A stretch of DNA of 64,000 bases from Sulfurovum sp. (GTDB taxonomy: Bacteria > Campylobacterota > Campylobacteria > Campylobacterales > Sulfurovaceae): assembly GCA_002733215.1 (NCBI GenBank), contig NVUY01000002.1, positions 82,187-146,186 of the forward strand, read 5' to 3'. A program made the translations under genes and the position numbers. The notes beneath the pieces were generated by a model, which worked only from the letters and a program-made list of their open reading frames with translations, was not told the origin of the DNA and did not search any database. This document shows positions 45,859-55,643 of this stretch, one piece after another (within the stretch, counting starts at the first letter, position 1; every line of letters starts with the position of its first letter).

Positions 45859-46479
45859 ATGGATTTACTTAACCAAAACATCATACTTTATCTTGCAGCT
45901 TACCTTATAGCCAGTATCCCTTTTGGCTATCTTCTTGCCAAACAATTTGCAGGTGTAGACATCAAAGAAACAGGCAGCGGAAACATAGGCGCAACCAATG
46001 TCTTGCGTGTGGTCAAAGAACAGGATCCGAAACTGGCTAAAAAACTGGGTGCTATCACACTCTTTTTAGATGCCATCAAAGGGGTTATAGTCATACTTGT
46101 TGCCAAAGTACTGGGTGCTCCGGAATCTGTACTGTGGACCATCGCTGTACTGGCTGTTGTAGGACACTGTTTCTCTCTGTTTTTAGGATTCGAAGGGGGA
46201 AAAGGTGTTGCAACAGGTTTTGGTGTACTGCTTATCATGATGCCTATACCGGCACTCATAGCCATTGCTGTTTGGTTAGGCGCTGCAAAAGGCTTAAAAA
46301 TCTCTTCCCTCTCTTCACTCATCGGACTCGCTGCATTCATCATCGCTTCGTATGTCATGTATCCTGAAGTCCCGGGTATTGGTTCACATGCTCCTATCTG
46401 GATCATTGCATTTATCATCTTCTATAAACATATTCCAAATATTGTAAGGATGGTTAAAAAAGAGGAAGGCAAAGTCTAA
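45859..46479 (+). CDS. plsY: acyl-phosphate glycerol-3-phosphate acyltransferase
   Basis: PlsY acylates glycerol-3-phosphate at the membrane in phospholipid synthesis. The 206-residue protein has about five membrane segments and the three family motifs: SIPFGYLLA, GSGNIGATNVLR, and FEGGKGVATGFG (glycine-rich phosphate loop). The gap upstream (45767-45858) is divergent with nadA and should hold both promoters. folB follows after one base. Confidence 0.94.
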   Translation: MDLLNQNIILYLAAYLIASIPFGYLLAKQFAGVDIKETGSGNIGATNVLRVVKEQDPKLAKKLGAITLFLDAIKGVIVILVAKVLGAPESVLWTIAVLAVVGHCFSLFLGFEGGKGVATGFGVLLIMMPIPALIAIAVWLGAAKGLKISSLSSLIGLAAFIIASYVMYPEVPGIGSHAPIWIIAFIIFYKHIPNIVRMVKKEEGKV

Positions 46480-46480
46480 T

Positions 46481-46807
46481 ATGACCATACATATAGAAGC
46501 ATTGACCTTTGATGTCATCATTGGTCTACTTGACTTTGAACGGGACAGACCACAACGTGTTATCATAGACCTTGAAGCTTCTTATGAATATAAAGATGAT
46601 CTGTTTATAGATTATGCTGAGTTGGTCACACTGATAAAAGATGAACTCAAAGTCAAACGCTACGAACTTTTAGAAAATGCCCTCCTGGGCCTTAAAGATT
46701 TACTCTGCACGACTTATCCACAACTTCGAACACTTGTACTCAAAATATCTAAACCCGATATCTTGTCAGAATGCTCTGTCTCCTTAAGTAAAACTTGGAA
46801 TTTTTAG
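46481..46807 (+). CDS. folB: dihydroneopterin aldolase
   Basis: FolB splits dihydroneopterin in folate synthesis. The 108-residue T-fold protein begins IHIEALTFDVIIGLLDFERDRPQRVIIDLE, the family start (xGxxxxERxxxQxxxxDLE), and ends with ISKPDILSECSVSLSKTW. It is short but within the family range. Its ATG lies one base after the plsY stop. Confidence 0.85.
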   Translation: MTIHIEALTFDVIIGLLDFERDRPQRVIIDLEASYEYKDDLFIDYAELVTLIKDELKVKRYELLENALLGLKDLLCTTYPQLRTLVLKISKPDILSECSVSLSKTWNF

Positions 46808-46837
46808 ATATTTTTCAAAAATCCTTCATTTTTATGT

Positions 46838-46843
46838 TATACT
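46838..46843 (+). promoter_or_regulatory. candidate -10 box for hsrA
   Basis: TATACT lies 34 bases before the hsrA ATG, preceded by a T-rich stretch and followed by AAAGG as ribosome site. No clear -35 box. Confidence 0.45.
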
Positions 46844-46876
46844 ATTAAATAAATCTTAAAGATAAAAGGTTCGTTT

Positions 46877-47551
46877 ATGAGAATATTGATCATTGAAGAT
46901 GATGTAGAGCTCGGTAAAATACTTTCGGATACACTAATAAAAGAAAACTATCAGGCTGATATCGCTGAAAATCTTGGTGATGCAAAATATTATCTTGATA
47001 TCAGAAATTATGATCTGGTACTGCTTTCATGGGCACCGGGGAATGAAAAAAGTCTTCCTCTGATTACGACTATTAAAAAGGATGCCTATAAAACATCTGT
47101 CATCGTCCTCTCTGAGCGTGAAGATAAAGAGAGTGAGATAGAAGCACTCAAATCCGGTGCAGATGATTTTGTCAGAAAGCCTCTTGATTATGATATTTTA
47201 CTTGTACGCATTGAAGCGAAGTTGCGTTTTGGTATCTCAAACATCATCGAAATTGAAGACCTTATCATTAACCCTGAAGAAGAGAAGATCATCTATCAGG
47301 GTGAGGAGATAGAACTCAAAGGTAAACCTTTTGAAGTCCTCACTCATCTGGCTATGCATAAAGACCAGATCGTTTCCAAGGAACAACTGCTTGATGCCAT
47401 TTGGGAAGAACCTGAACTTGTGACACCCAATGTCATCGAAGTAGCGATTAACCAGATCCGTCAAAAAATGGATAAACCTCTTGATATTACCACTATTGAA
47501 ACAGTGAGAAGACGCGGGTATAGATTTTGTTTTCCTAAAAAGATAAGCTAA
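46877..47551 (+). CDS. hsrA: orphan OmpR-family regulator HsrA (HP1043-like), atypical receiver
   Basis: HsrA is an essential orphan regulator of Helicobacter and Campylobacter that works without phosphorylation. The C-terminal winged-helix part (KGKPFEVLTHLA, VSKEQLLDAIWEEPELVTP, TVRRRGYRFC-type ending) follows HP1043 closely as I remember it. In the receiver, Asp8 and Asp9 are present but the phospho-acceptor position is Ser51 (DLVLLSWAP), so classical phosphorylation is not expected. The gene has no histidine kinase partner nearby. This is the best marker that the window comes from a Campylobacterota member. Confidence 0.93.
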   Translation: MRILIIEDDVELGKILSDTLIKENYQADIAENLGDAKYYLDIRNYDLVLLSWAPGNEKSLPLITTIKKDAYKTSVIVLSEREDKESEIEALKSGADDFVRKPLDYDILLVRIEAKLRFGISNIIEIEDLIINPEEEKIIYQGEEIELKGKPFEVLTHLAMHKDQIVSKEQLLDAIWEEPELVTPNVIEVAINQIRQKMDKPLDITTIETVRRRGYRFCFPKKIS

Positions 47552-47675
47552 ACTTCTTTATATGCCCATATTAGCCTCATAAAGTGTAAAATATTTATTA
47601 TTTATATAATTTTTAACTTAGGCATAAGCAATCTTGAGTTATAACACGTATCAAATAACCAATACAGAGGAACAA

Positions 47676-47930
47676 ATGGCATTAGTAATAACTGACGAAT
47701 GTATAGCATGTGACGCATGTAGAGAAGAGTGTCCAAATGAGGCAATCGAAGAGAATGATCCGGTTTATCTTATAGATTCAGATAGATGTACAGAGTGTGT
47801 AGGTCATTTTGATGAACCTCAGTGTATCGCGGTATGTCCGGTAGACTGTATTGTCCCGGATCCTGACAATGTTGAAAATGTTGAAGAGTTAAAATTCAAA
47901 TATGACAAACTTCAAAAAGAAGAGTCTTAG
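47676..47930 (+). CDS. 2[4Fe-4S] ferredoxin, YfhL-like
   Basis: An 84-residue ferredoxin. The first cluster motif is CIACDACREECPNEAI, the second CTECVGHFDEPQCIAVCPVDCI, with the longer Cys spacing of YfhL/Alvin ferredoxins, and a short C-terminal helix. I start at the ATG of MALVITDEC, with AGAGGA about 7 bases before it; a TTG 14 codons earlier is less likely. It lies 3 bases before the ppx/gppA gene. Confidence 0.93.
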   Translation: MALVITDECIACDACREECPNEAIEENDPVYLIDSDRCTECVGHFDEPQCIAVCPVDCIVPDPDNVENVEELKFKYDKLQKEES

Positions 47931-47933
47931 TTA

Positions 47934-49457
47934 ATGGCAAAGAGAACTGCTATCATTGATATCGGTTCAAACTCTGCCAGACTTGTTATCTTTGAAAAAA
48001 CAAGTAGATACGGCTTCCATCTTATCTGCGAACAGAAATCCAAAGTGCGCATCGGTGAAGGTGCTTATGAAAAAAAAGGCTATCTCCAGCCCATCGGTAT
48101 CACCCGTGCTTTTCTCACTTTAAAATCTTTTCTCCATACGATCAATAAATACCAGGTGAGAAAAACACTTTGTGTAGCAACCTCTGCACTCAGAGATGCC
48201 CCCAACGGTAAAGAATTCGTCCAATGGATACAGAAAGAACTCGGACTTGCCATCAGGATCATTGACGGTCAAAAAGAAGCAAAATACGGGGCGATCGCTG
48301 CGAATAACCTCCTTCCTGTCACTGAAGGTATCACCATAGATATAGGCGGAGGTTCCTCTGATATGGCACTGCTTAAAAAGGGGCATATTACTGATACCTA
48401 TTCTCTTAATTTGGGGACCGTGAGGCTTAAAGAACTTTTTTTTGATAAAGGGATGTCCATTGAGCAGAGCAATGAAAAAGCAAAAGCATATATACAAAAT
48501 GAACTGAATAAGCTTCCTGGACATTTCAAACACAGTTTAGCCATAGGTATAGGCGGGACAGCGCGAACGCTTAGTAAAGGTATCATGAAGCTCTCCAAAC
48601 ACCCTTTAGACAAACTGCATGCATTTACCTATGATGTAGAGACTTACAAACCCTACCTTTCTGACATACCTCTCTCTTCTGCAAAGAATTTAAAGCGATT
48701 CGGACTTAAGAAAAATCGTTATGATACGATCAGAGAGGGGACACTGATCTTCAATGAAATACTGACCTACATCGGTGCAAAAACAGTGATCAGCTCTTCT
48801 GTGGGTGTAAGAGAAGGTGTTTTTCTTGAGCAGTTACTGAGAGATGACAGTCTCAAACTGCCAAAGAATATCAATCCAAGTGTCACTTCCATTTTAGACC
48901 GGTTCAACCCTTTGGAAACGATAGAGAAGAGGAAAAAATCTAAACTCAAAATGGCTTCTAAACTCTATGCCGTACTTCAGACAGAGATCAAGGATGCGAA
49001 GCAGTATGAATCTGAACTGCTTTGGGCACTGAAACTTTCGAGTATAGGTAACATTTTAAATATTTACCGCTCACACCAGCACGCATTTTACATCGCGATG
49101 CAAGAGTTAAACTACGGTTTTACCCATGAAGAGATGCTTTTGATCTCACTGCTCCTGCGTATGCATGGAAAAGAGTTACTCCATAAACCTCTCTTTCAAA
49201 GTTTCGAGCCTCTCTTACCGGAAAAACAGTCATTACTTTGCCTCAGTTTCATCTATACCCTTACGGTATTTTTATATGAAGCTTCAAACTCTGCTAACAT
49301 TACCTTCACCTACCGTAACAAAACACTGCTCATCAGATCCGACAAACCTCTTTATCTTGCAAAAGAGAAAATAAAAGCTTTGGAAAAACCTATCTCTTTT
49401 GCTATTATTATAGAAGATGAAAGTACCTTGCCTAAAAATAAGATCTTGGGGATCTAA
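47934..49457 (+). CDS. Ppx/GppA family phosphatase
   Basis: A 507-residue exopolyphosphatase / pppGpp phosphatase family protein. The first actin-like motif TAIIDIGSNSARLVIFE, VATSALRDAPNG, the second phosphate loop IDIGGGSSDMALL, and IGIGGTARTL are present. A C-terminal helical part (about 310-480) resembles the HD-like domain of Ppx. Whether it acts on polyphosphate or pppGpp is not readable. Confidence 0.9.
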   Translation: MAKRTAIIDIGSNSARLVIFEKTSRYGFHLICEQKSKVRIGEGAYEKKGYLQPIGITRAFLTLKSFLHTINKYQVRKTLCVATSALRDAPNGKEFVQWIQKELGLAIRIIDGQKEAKYGAIAANNLLPVTEGITIDIGGGSSDMALLKKGHITDTYSLNLGTVRLKELFFDKGMSIEQSNEKAKAYIQNELNKLPGHFKHSLAIGIGGTARTLSKGIMKLSKHPLDKLHAFTYDVETYKPYLSDIPLSSAKNLKRFGLKKNRYDTIREGTLIFNEILTYIGAKTVISSSVGVREGVFLEQLLRDDSLKLPKNINPSVTSILDRFNPLETIEKRKKSKLKMASKLYAVLQTEIKDAKQYESELLWALKLSSIGNILNIYRSHQHAFYIAMQELNYGFTHEEMLLISLLLRMHGKELLHKPLFQSFEPLLPEKQSLLCLSFIYTLTVFLYEASNSANITFTYRNKTLLIRSDKPLYLAKEKIKALEKPISFAIIIEDESTLPKNKILGI

Positions 49458-49458
49458 C

Positions 49459-49482
49459 GTAGGGTCGATTTATCGACCCTGC
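49459..49482. repeat. GTAGGG palindrome between ppx/gppA and bamA
   Basis: GTAGGGTCGATTTATCGACCCTGC is a near-perfect 24-base palindrome filling the 30-base gap between two convergent genes. It shares the GTAGGGTCG end with the element next to ubiE. It could end transcription in both directions, though no long T run follows. Confidence 0.75.
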
Positions 49483-49487
49483 ATATT

Positions 49488-51806
49488 TTAAAACTGTGTT
49501 CCCATAGAGAATTCAAATACCGCCGTTCTATCCTGGGGCTGATCATCAATAGGATAGGCAAAGACAAGGTTAATAGGGCCAAAGGCAGATTGCCACTCAA
49601 GTACTACCCCGGTTGAAGATCTGCTCAGACTGGTTTCCACAAGAGGATTGGCTTCAAAAAACTTGGAATCAAAACCAACATACCCGTAATCATAGAAAAA
49701 TGAGAGTCTCATTTTTGCCGCTTCGGAAAGAGGGATACTTGCTTCAATACTCCCTGAGGCACGGTGTGTACCCCCGACCAGGTTACGCTGACCGAACTCA
49801 TCAATAAAGTAGGGTGAAATGGAGTAAGGATCAAACCCTCTCACAGAACCGATACCTCCCATAAAAAGTCTCTCTGCCGTAGGTAACTTTTTATCATCTT
49901 CTCTGTTAATATAGGTTCCTCTCCCTTTCACACGCAAGATAAGATCATAATCGATCAGATCTTCCAAACCGTAATAAAGTCCGACTTTGATACTTGGTTT
50001 TAAGATCGTTGCATACCCTCCGGGGTAGAGAATCTTGTTGAAATCTTCTCCCCCCATGCTCGCGTATTCAAAGTTCACGATCGCTTTCACTCCTTCTCTT
50101 GGCTGATAAAAGTCATCTGTATTGTCATAACTTCCACTGAGATACAGGGAAGTCTTATTGTATTGATCCTGGTATAAGAGGAATCTTTCTACGTCTACAA
50201 TAGCAGTATTTACTTTTGATTTGTTATCTACATATCCTAGTCCTACCGAACCATGCATATGTCTAAAAAACTCTCTACCTACAGTCATCGTTCCACCTAA
50301 CTGATCCTGAGTGTAATCCACATATTCATATTCACTTTTATAAAAAGAGAGACCAAAACTATAGATACTGTCCCATATTTTCGGGTTGACGAACGAAAGA
50401 TTGGCATTCTTGGAGATCTTTGAAATTTCAAATCCCAAGGTGGTATTGATACCTGAACCGAATATATTTCTATCCGAGATGGAAGCATTCAGCATCAATC
50501 CTTCATAAGATCCATATCCACCACCTGCAGATATCGTACCTGTAGAAGTTTCTGATACCTTAACAAGAAGGTCGATCTGAGTATCTGAAACTCTTTGACT
50601 TTGGATATCAACCGTATCAAAGAAACCTGTTCTTTTTAATGCCCCTTTAGAGTCTTTAAGATCTTTGGCATTGAACATATCACCCGGTGCCAAGAAGATA
50701 TAACGTCGGATCACCCTGTCTTTTGTAGTGTCGTTACCAGAAATAATGACATCATTGATCGTCACTTTTTGACCCGGATCGATTATATACTGAAGGTTAA
50801 TGGTTTTAGCTTCAGGGTTTTTATGCATTTGAGGAGAGACCTTGACATAGGCATATCCAAAGTTACCCACCGCTTCTTCTAAAAATACCATGTCTTTACG
50901 CATACGTTTCACATTAAAGATCTTGCCTTCCTGAAGAATAAGACCTTCTTTTAGTTTTTCAGTTTGCAAACCCTCTACTGATTGCGTAATGACAATAGTA
51001 CCCACACGATACTGTACCCCTTCAGAAACCTGATAATCCACTTCTGCTTTATAAGAGCCAAAATCCACGCGCATTAAAGGTTGACTTACATCCGCATCCA
51101 TATACCCGCGCGTCATGTAGGCATCTTTTACTCTGTAGGCATCATATTCGAGTTGATCGACACTTGCTTCACCGCTGTTCCGCCAAGGCATCCACCCCAG
51201 CCAGTCTTTTTGTTTATTGGCAAGCTCTGAGGTAAGATCACTTGTGTCTACTTCCGTGGCACCGACAAAATTCATTTTTTCAATAATGATCTTTTCACCT
51301 TTATTAACATCAAATACAAGCGCAACAGAACTCTCTCCTACAGGTGTTGTACTCACTTCAACAACCGTGTCATAATAGCCTTGGCTTTCCAGTTTGGCGA
51401 TCAGTGTTCTTTTGGCTTTTTTCACACGTCTTGTATCATAAAGATCACCTTTCTTAAGCCCTATGCCTTCTAAAAGTTTTTTACCCTCATCACCAGATCC
51501 ATACCCCTTAATATCCACATTCGCGATAGCCAGTTTTTCTTCAAAATGATAAATAAGTACGCCGCCTTGTTGATCTACCCATACATCCTTAAAATACCCC
51601 TGTGAAAAAAAGTTTTTAATGGAATCATTGATCTTTTCGGCATTGATCTCTTCACCTACACGAATACCTGCGATCTCTTTTGCCACAGTTGGGGAAAGAT
51701 GCGCTAGTCCCTCAAATTTGATCTGTGTGACTTTTTGTGCCAAAAGTAATGAACCTATCAGCATCCAAGAAAATAGTATCTTGAAAAGCACTGTCTTTTT
51801 TATCAT
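49488..51806 (-). CDS. bamA: outer membrane protein assembly factor BamA
   Basis: BamA inserts beta-barrel proteins into the outer membrane. The 772 residues have an N-terminal signal peptide (ending near LLAQKV), five POTRA domains (about 25-420), and a 16-strand barrel. The conserved lid-lock loop VRGF is in GSVRGFDPYSI, and the protein ends with the aromatic-residue signal (MGTQF). Full length. It is divergent from tyrA across 95 bases. Confidence 0.96.
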   Translation of the reverse strand: MIKKTVLFKILFSWMLIGSLLLAQKVTQIKFEGLAHLSPTVAKEIAGIRVGEEINAEKINDSIKNFFSQGYFKDVWVDQQGGVLIYHFEEKLAIANVDIKGYGSGDEGKKLLEGIGLKKGDLYDTRRVKKAKRTLIAKLESQGYYDTVVEVSTTPVGESSVALVFDVNKGEKIIIEKMNFVGATEVDTSDLTSELANKQKDWLGWMPWRNSGEASVDQLEYDAYRVKDAYMTRGYMDADVSQPLMRVDFGSYKAEVDYQVSEGVQYRVGTIVITQSVEGLQTEKLKEGLILQEGKIFNVKRMRKDMVFLEEAVGNFGYAYVKVSPQMHKNPEAKTINLQYIIDPGQKVTINDVIISGNDTTKDRVIRRYIFLAPGDMFNAKDLKDSKGALKRTGFFDTVDIQSQRVSDTQIDLLVKVSETSTGTISAGGGYGSYEGLMLNASISDRNIFGSGINTTLGFEISKISKNANLSFVNPKIWDSIYSFGLSFYKSEYEYVDYTQDQLGGTMTVGREFFRHMHGSVGLGYVDNKSKVNTAIVDVERFLLYQDQYNKTSLYLSGSYDNTDDFYQPREGVKAIVNFEYASMGGEDFNKILYPGGYATILKPSIKVGLYYGLEDLIDYDLILRVKGRGTYINREDDKKLPTAERLFMGGIGSVRGFDPYSISPYFIDEFGQRNLVGGTHRASGSIEASIPLSEAAKMRLSFFYDYGYVGFDSKFFEANPLVETSLSRSSTGVVLEWQSAFGPINLVFAYPIDDQPQDRTAVFEFSMGTQF

Positions 51807-51871
51807 AGTTGAGCCTTAATATAATTTGCATTATTTTATCTTTTTTTCAATAAGAACCTCATAAATCATGT

Positions 51872-51877
51872 TATACT
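51872..51877 (+). promoter_or_regulatory. candidate -10 box for tyrA
   Basis: TATACT lies 24 bases before the chosen tyrA ATG in the divergent bamA-tyrA gap. No matching -35 box was found. Confidence 0.4.
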
Positions 51878-51901
51878 CTTTCAAAAATGAGGATGACAGC
51901 G

Positions 51902-52744
51902 ATGGCAAAAATAAAAGTTGGAATAGTCGGTCTGGGGCTTATGGGGGGCTCATTAAGCCTGGCACTTAAAAAGCATTCCAAAGACTATTATTTCATCGGT
52001 TTAGACCATAATGAAGAACATTGTTCACAGGCACTTAAACTGGGTCTCGCAGATGAGATCACTACCTCTCTTGACACCCTGAAAACCTGTGATATCATTT
52101 TTTTGAGTATCCCTGTGGACGGTATTATCGCAGTGAGCAAACAATTGGGCTCTTTACCTGCTGATTGTACGGTGATCGACCTGGGAAGTACCAAAGAGAA
52201 GATCTCTCTTTCCGTCCCCGAAGAGATACGACATAATTTTGTGACGGCACACCCCATGACAGGTACTGAGAAGTTCGGTCCCAACGCCGCGATCGAAGAC
52301 CTCTACAACGACAAAGTGGTGGTACTCTGTGACATAAAGATGAGCGGGGAACATCAGGAAAAAGTTGCCAAAAAACTTTTCTCTGATATCGGTATGAATA
52401 TCGTCTGTATGGGCTCAAAAGAGCATGACCGACATGCAGCATTCATCTCACATATGCCCCATGCGCTCTCTTATGCCATTGCAAATTCCGTCATAAAACA
52501 GGAGGCTTCTGAGAGTATCATCGCACTTGCCGGAGGTGGATTCAAAGATATGAGCCGTATCGCCAAATCTTCACCCAATATGTGGGAAGATATCTTCAGG
52601 CAGAACAAATCCAATGTCCTCGAAGCCATACAGACATTGCAGTCAGAACTCAAAAAATGTCAGAAGATGGTAGAGAATGAAGAGTGGGATACCCTGAATG
52701 ACTGGATGAAAGATGCAAATACTTTACATGACATTTTAGATTAA
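51902..52744 (+). CDS. tyrA: prephenate dehydrogenase
   Basis: TyrA oxidises prephenate to 4-hydroxyphenylpyruvate in tyrosine synthesis. The protein has VGIVGLGLMGGSLSLAL (NAD fold), CDIIFLSIPVDG, DLGSTKEKI and HPMTGTEKFGP, and HAAFISHMPHALSYA, the catalytic and substrate segments of the family. I start at MAKIKVGIV, since GAGGA lies 8 bases upstream; the ATG five codons earlier overlaps that site. Confidence 0.94.
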   Translation: MAKIKVGIVGLGLMGGSLSLALKKHSKDYYFIGLDHNEEHCSQALKLGLADEITTSLDTLKTCDIIFLSIPVDGIIAVSKQLGSLPADCTVIDLGSTKEKISLSVPEEIRHNFVTAHPMTGTEKFGPNAAIEDLYNDKVVVLCDIKMSGEHQEKVAKKLFSDIGMNIVCMGSKEHDRHAAFISHMPHALSYAIANSVIKQEASESIIALAGGGFKDMSRIAKSSPNMWEDIFRQNKSNVLEAIQTLQSELKKCQKMVENEEWDTLNDWMKDANTLHDILD

Positions 52745-52755
52745 ATTTCGACAGT

Positions 52756-54047
52756 TTACAGCCTGTACCTAAAGGTCACGATCACTTCAGCCTCTTTGCC
52801 TATACTTTTCACAATCGCTTCTTTCAATAATTCCTTTTCTGTTTTACTTAATATCCCCGTAGTGATCACTTCACATCTTATCTCATCTGTTTTTGCACGA
52901 TGTATGAGTTCAACATGTGTGAGCTTCACATCATGTGTGCCTACATTAAACGCTAAATTTGAAAGGATTTTCTGTATCGCTATATCTTCTTTCATTTGAC
53001 CAAAAGCACTGTAGAGAGGCACAGCAACAAGCAGTACAACGACCAACCATGTCAAAAGACCTTTTTTGGCAACACGAAGAGGAGAAAACCCCAGGAAGAC
53101 AAAGGTCAATGAAGCGGCCAATACAATACCCACAAGGTTGGTGATAAAAAGTAAAAATGCCATGATGAACATATGCCAGTCTAACCAGCCAAGACCTATA
53201 CCCGCAACAGCCAGAGGAGGCACTAAAGCTACAGCTATCGCCACACCGGCAAGTGATCCGAGTATTTTCTCATTACTTTTTACATACGCTGCTGCGATAC
53301 CTGAAACTATGGCCACAAAGAGATCCAGGATCGTAGGCGACAAACGTCCTGCCATCTCTGAAGTCAATCTGTCAATAGGGATGAAAGCAGCAATGACTGC
53401 GGCAGTAAAGATCACTGCCAGAACTCCCCAAAAAATACTTTTTGCACCATTGAGTTCCAGTCCGCTGTCCTGTCTCAGAACACCCATACTCAAAGAGATG
53501 ATCGGTTGCATCAAAGGTGCCAAAAGTATCGCACCTATCACAACAGAACTTGAATTAATAAAAAGCCCGAAAGTCGCGATCATGGTAGAAAGTATAAGCA
53601 GGATTATATAGACTGAACTTATCTTCCCCTCTTCTCTTAAATTTGTGAAAAGCGTCGTATACTGTTCAAAAAAGGTTTTGCATTTGAGCACCGTGTCAAA
53701 GTGATCAAGCGGCGGTGCATCCCCGATAAGCACTTCCTGCAATACGATCTTATCGTTACAAAAGAGCAGATCAAGTTTTTTTGTGCAGGTGTCAGTGCCA
53801 GTGTGATGGCATCTTCAATTTTGGAGGGAAGTTCGAATGTACGTTTTAACTCTCTTTGTTTAGGGGTAGGCACGATACCAAGACTAATATCATGTTTGTA
53901 TGCAAATCGCATGACGTGCTTGATCTCTTTGACCAAGCCTGTCACCAGTAAATGTGAGATTTTTTTTGGATCGATCGTATCTAATTTTGAGAAAGTGATA
54001 TACCCTATATTCGAAGACCATAGATCCAATGCCTTATTCTTTTCCAC
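52756..54047 (-). pseudogene. DUF389 (TIGR00341-like) membrane protein, frameshifted
   Basis: Two overlapping frames make one protein. The first (from a GTG at 54047) reads a domain with SLGIVPTPKQRELKRTFELP, like the diacylglycerol-kinase-type loop, up to LALTPAQK. The second reads LLFCNDKIVLQEVLIGDAPPLDHF and then the DUF389 membrane domain with about six hydrophobic segments. A run of seven Ts (A7 on the coding strand, 53776-53782) lies at the junction; one more base would join TPAQK to KLDLLFCND. The coding signal also seems to go past 54047 (CITVYIYSEEDQAF) with no proper start. This is a real disruption, a phase-variable tract or a sequencing error. The gene follows batD in the same direction. 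Confidence 0.75.
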
Positions 54048-54125
54048 AAAGGCCTGATCTTCTTCAGAATAAATATAAACAGTTATACATCCCCCTCTCT
54101 CCTCCCAAATTTTACCGTATCATTT

Positions 54126-55643
54126 TTAATTCGTCACTTTTTCTACCATCTCCCTGAGGACTTTTTTATCTATCTGTACAGACTTGTCACCATTCTTACG
54201 GGCATAAAGCTTGCGCACCATGGCTTCAATTTCCGCATCTTCACTCATATGTGCATAGAGTATCTTCAAGGCTTCAGACTCTTTGTAAGGACTTACAGAT
54301 CTGTTTTTAAGTTTGGGCAGCCATCTAAACGCAACCATGAACAAGGCACCCAGAGCAAAGGCAGCAGCGAGCATCCACCATGCGACAGACTTGACTTCCA
54401 CCTGCTTTTCCACGATCACTTCTTTAAGCTCTGAGGCTTGTGACATATTTGTTTGGACCACGCCGGTTGTATGAGGTTTCGAAGAGCCTGCAGAGATGCT
54501 ACGGTCTGCTTTTATACTGATGTCATAAGCATTTACCTTTAATGCTTTGATCTCATGATCCGCAAGTGTCAACATAGAAAAACTGCGCGCCGGGATCGTG
54601 AAGTCTTCTCCTGAGATAAAGGCAAAACTTTTACTGTATGTACTGTGGAGTTCGCCGTTCATGACCTTTATTTCTACTTTAGCTTCATCAGAGTAAACAG
54701 TCACACCGTCTATCTCATATTTGGGGAACTCAAAATTCTCTAGATTTCCTTTTCCTTCTATTTTCACGGTAAGGTTAACGGGTTTATTGGCTTTCACCTC
54801 TTGTGCATCTATACTTGCATCCACTCTAAAGTCACCTAGCAGGTCACTCTCTTTTTCCTGAGGCAGGACTTCTATCTCCAGACTGTTAGATACCGTTTGT
54901 ACCCATTTGGTACCGAAGGTCATACCAAAGATATCTCTTCTGCTTCTGTCCACCAGTCCCACTTTGGCATGGGATGGACGTATCGTCATATTTCCTTCTT
55001 CCTGTGCGGTAAGAATGTATCTGATCTCCTGGACTTGATAGTTGCCTTTGTTGTAGGCATTCTGTTCATTCACAGCTGTGGCGCTGAACCCTGGAAAAGT
55101 GGGTGGAGTATACTGTACCTCTTGTGATAGCCTTACACCGTTCTGCAAAGAGAAATATACCGTGACCATAAATGACTCACCCACTATGACCCTGGTTTTT
55201 TCTGCCTTCATTTGCAGTGAAAAAATACTATTCTTTTGCACACTTGTATTGTCTTCTTTCACTACTGTTATCGCTATGGGATCTGTTTTGTATTCTGCAC
55301 CACCTATGTTCACTGTATAAGAAGGTATGGTCATATTATGTTCTGGTAAAAACTGTATGGTCTGTGTTGTGATCTTTTCACTTTTAAACGTACCGTTACT
55401 CATGGTGTAATTTTGGCTGCTGCTTGTTGATCTGCCGGTAACAATAGCATCTGCAACCATAAGGATCTTGGGAAAAGCAGCAGACCCTCCTACTGCTTTG
55501 ATGCGCAATTGTACAGGGTTTCCTTTCACCACTTCAACCGTATTGACAGTCGCTTTAACACTTCCTGCGTGTACAAAAGTCACTAACAGACTAAAAATAA
55601 TAAATAATAAATTCTGAACGCTATTACTACCAAGGTTTTGCAT
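54126..55643 (-). CDS. batD: BatD-like protein
   Basis: A large membrane-anchored protein with an N-terminal signal peptide (LLFIIFSLLVTFVHAG), repeated beta-sandwich domains in the periplasm (SVKATVNTVEVVKGNPVQLRI is the usual BatD start), one membrane segment near residues 420-440 and a cytoplasmic tail. Bat proteins work with MoxR and were linked to aerotolerance in Bacteroides; the mechanism is not settled. I start at MQNLGSNS, which has AAAGGAG upstream; the frame continues 10 codons further without a site. It overlaps batC by 17 bases and ends the operon before the broken DUF389 gene. Confidence 0.83.
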   Translation of the reverse strand: MQNLGSNSVQNLLFIIFSLLVTFVHAGSVKATVNTVEVVKGNPVQLRIKAVGGSAAFPKILMVADAIVTGRSTSSSQNYTMSNGTFKSEKITTQTIQFLPEHNMTIPSYTVNIGGAEYKTDPIAITVVKEDNTSVQKNSIFSLQMKAEKTRVIVGESFMVTVYFSLQNGVRLSQEVQYTPPTFPGFSATAVNEQNAYNKGNYQVQEIRYILTAQEEGNMTIRPSHAKVGLVDRSRRDIFGMTFGTKWVQTVSNSLEIEVLPQEKESDLLGDFRVDASIDAQEVKANKPVNLTVKIEGKGNLENFEFPKYEIDGVTVYSDEAKVEIKVMNGELHSTYSKSFAFISGEDFTIPARSFSMLTLADHEIKALKVNAYDISIKADRSISAGSSKPHTTGVVQTNMSQASELKEVIVEKQVEVKSVAWWMLAAAFALGALFMVAFRWLPKLKNRSVSPYKESEALKILYAHMSEDAEIEAMVRKLYARKNGDKSVQIDKKVLREMVEKVTN

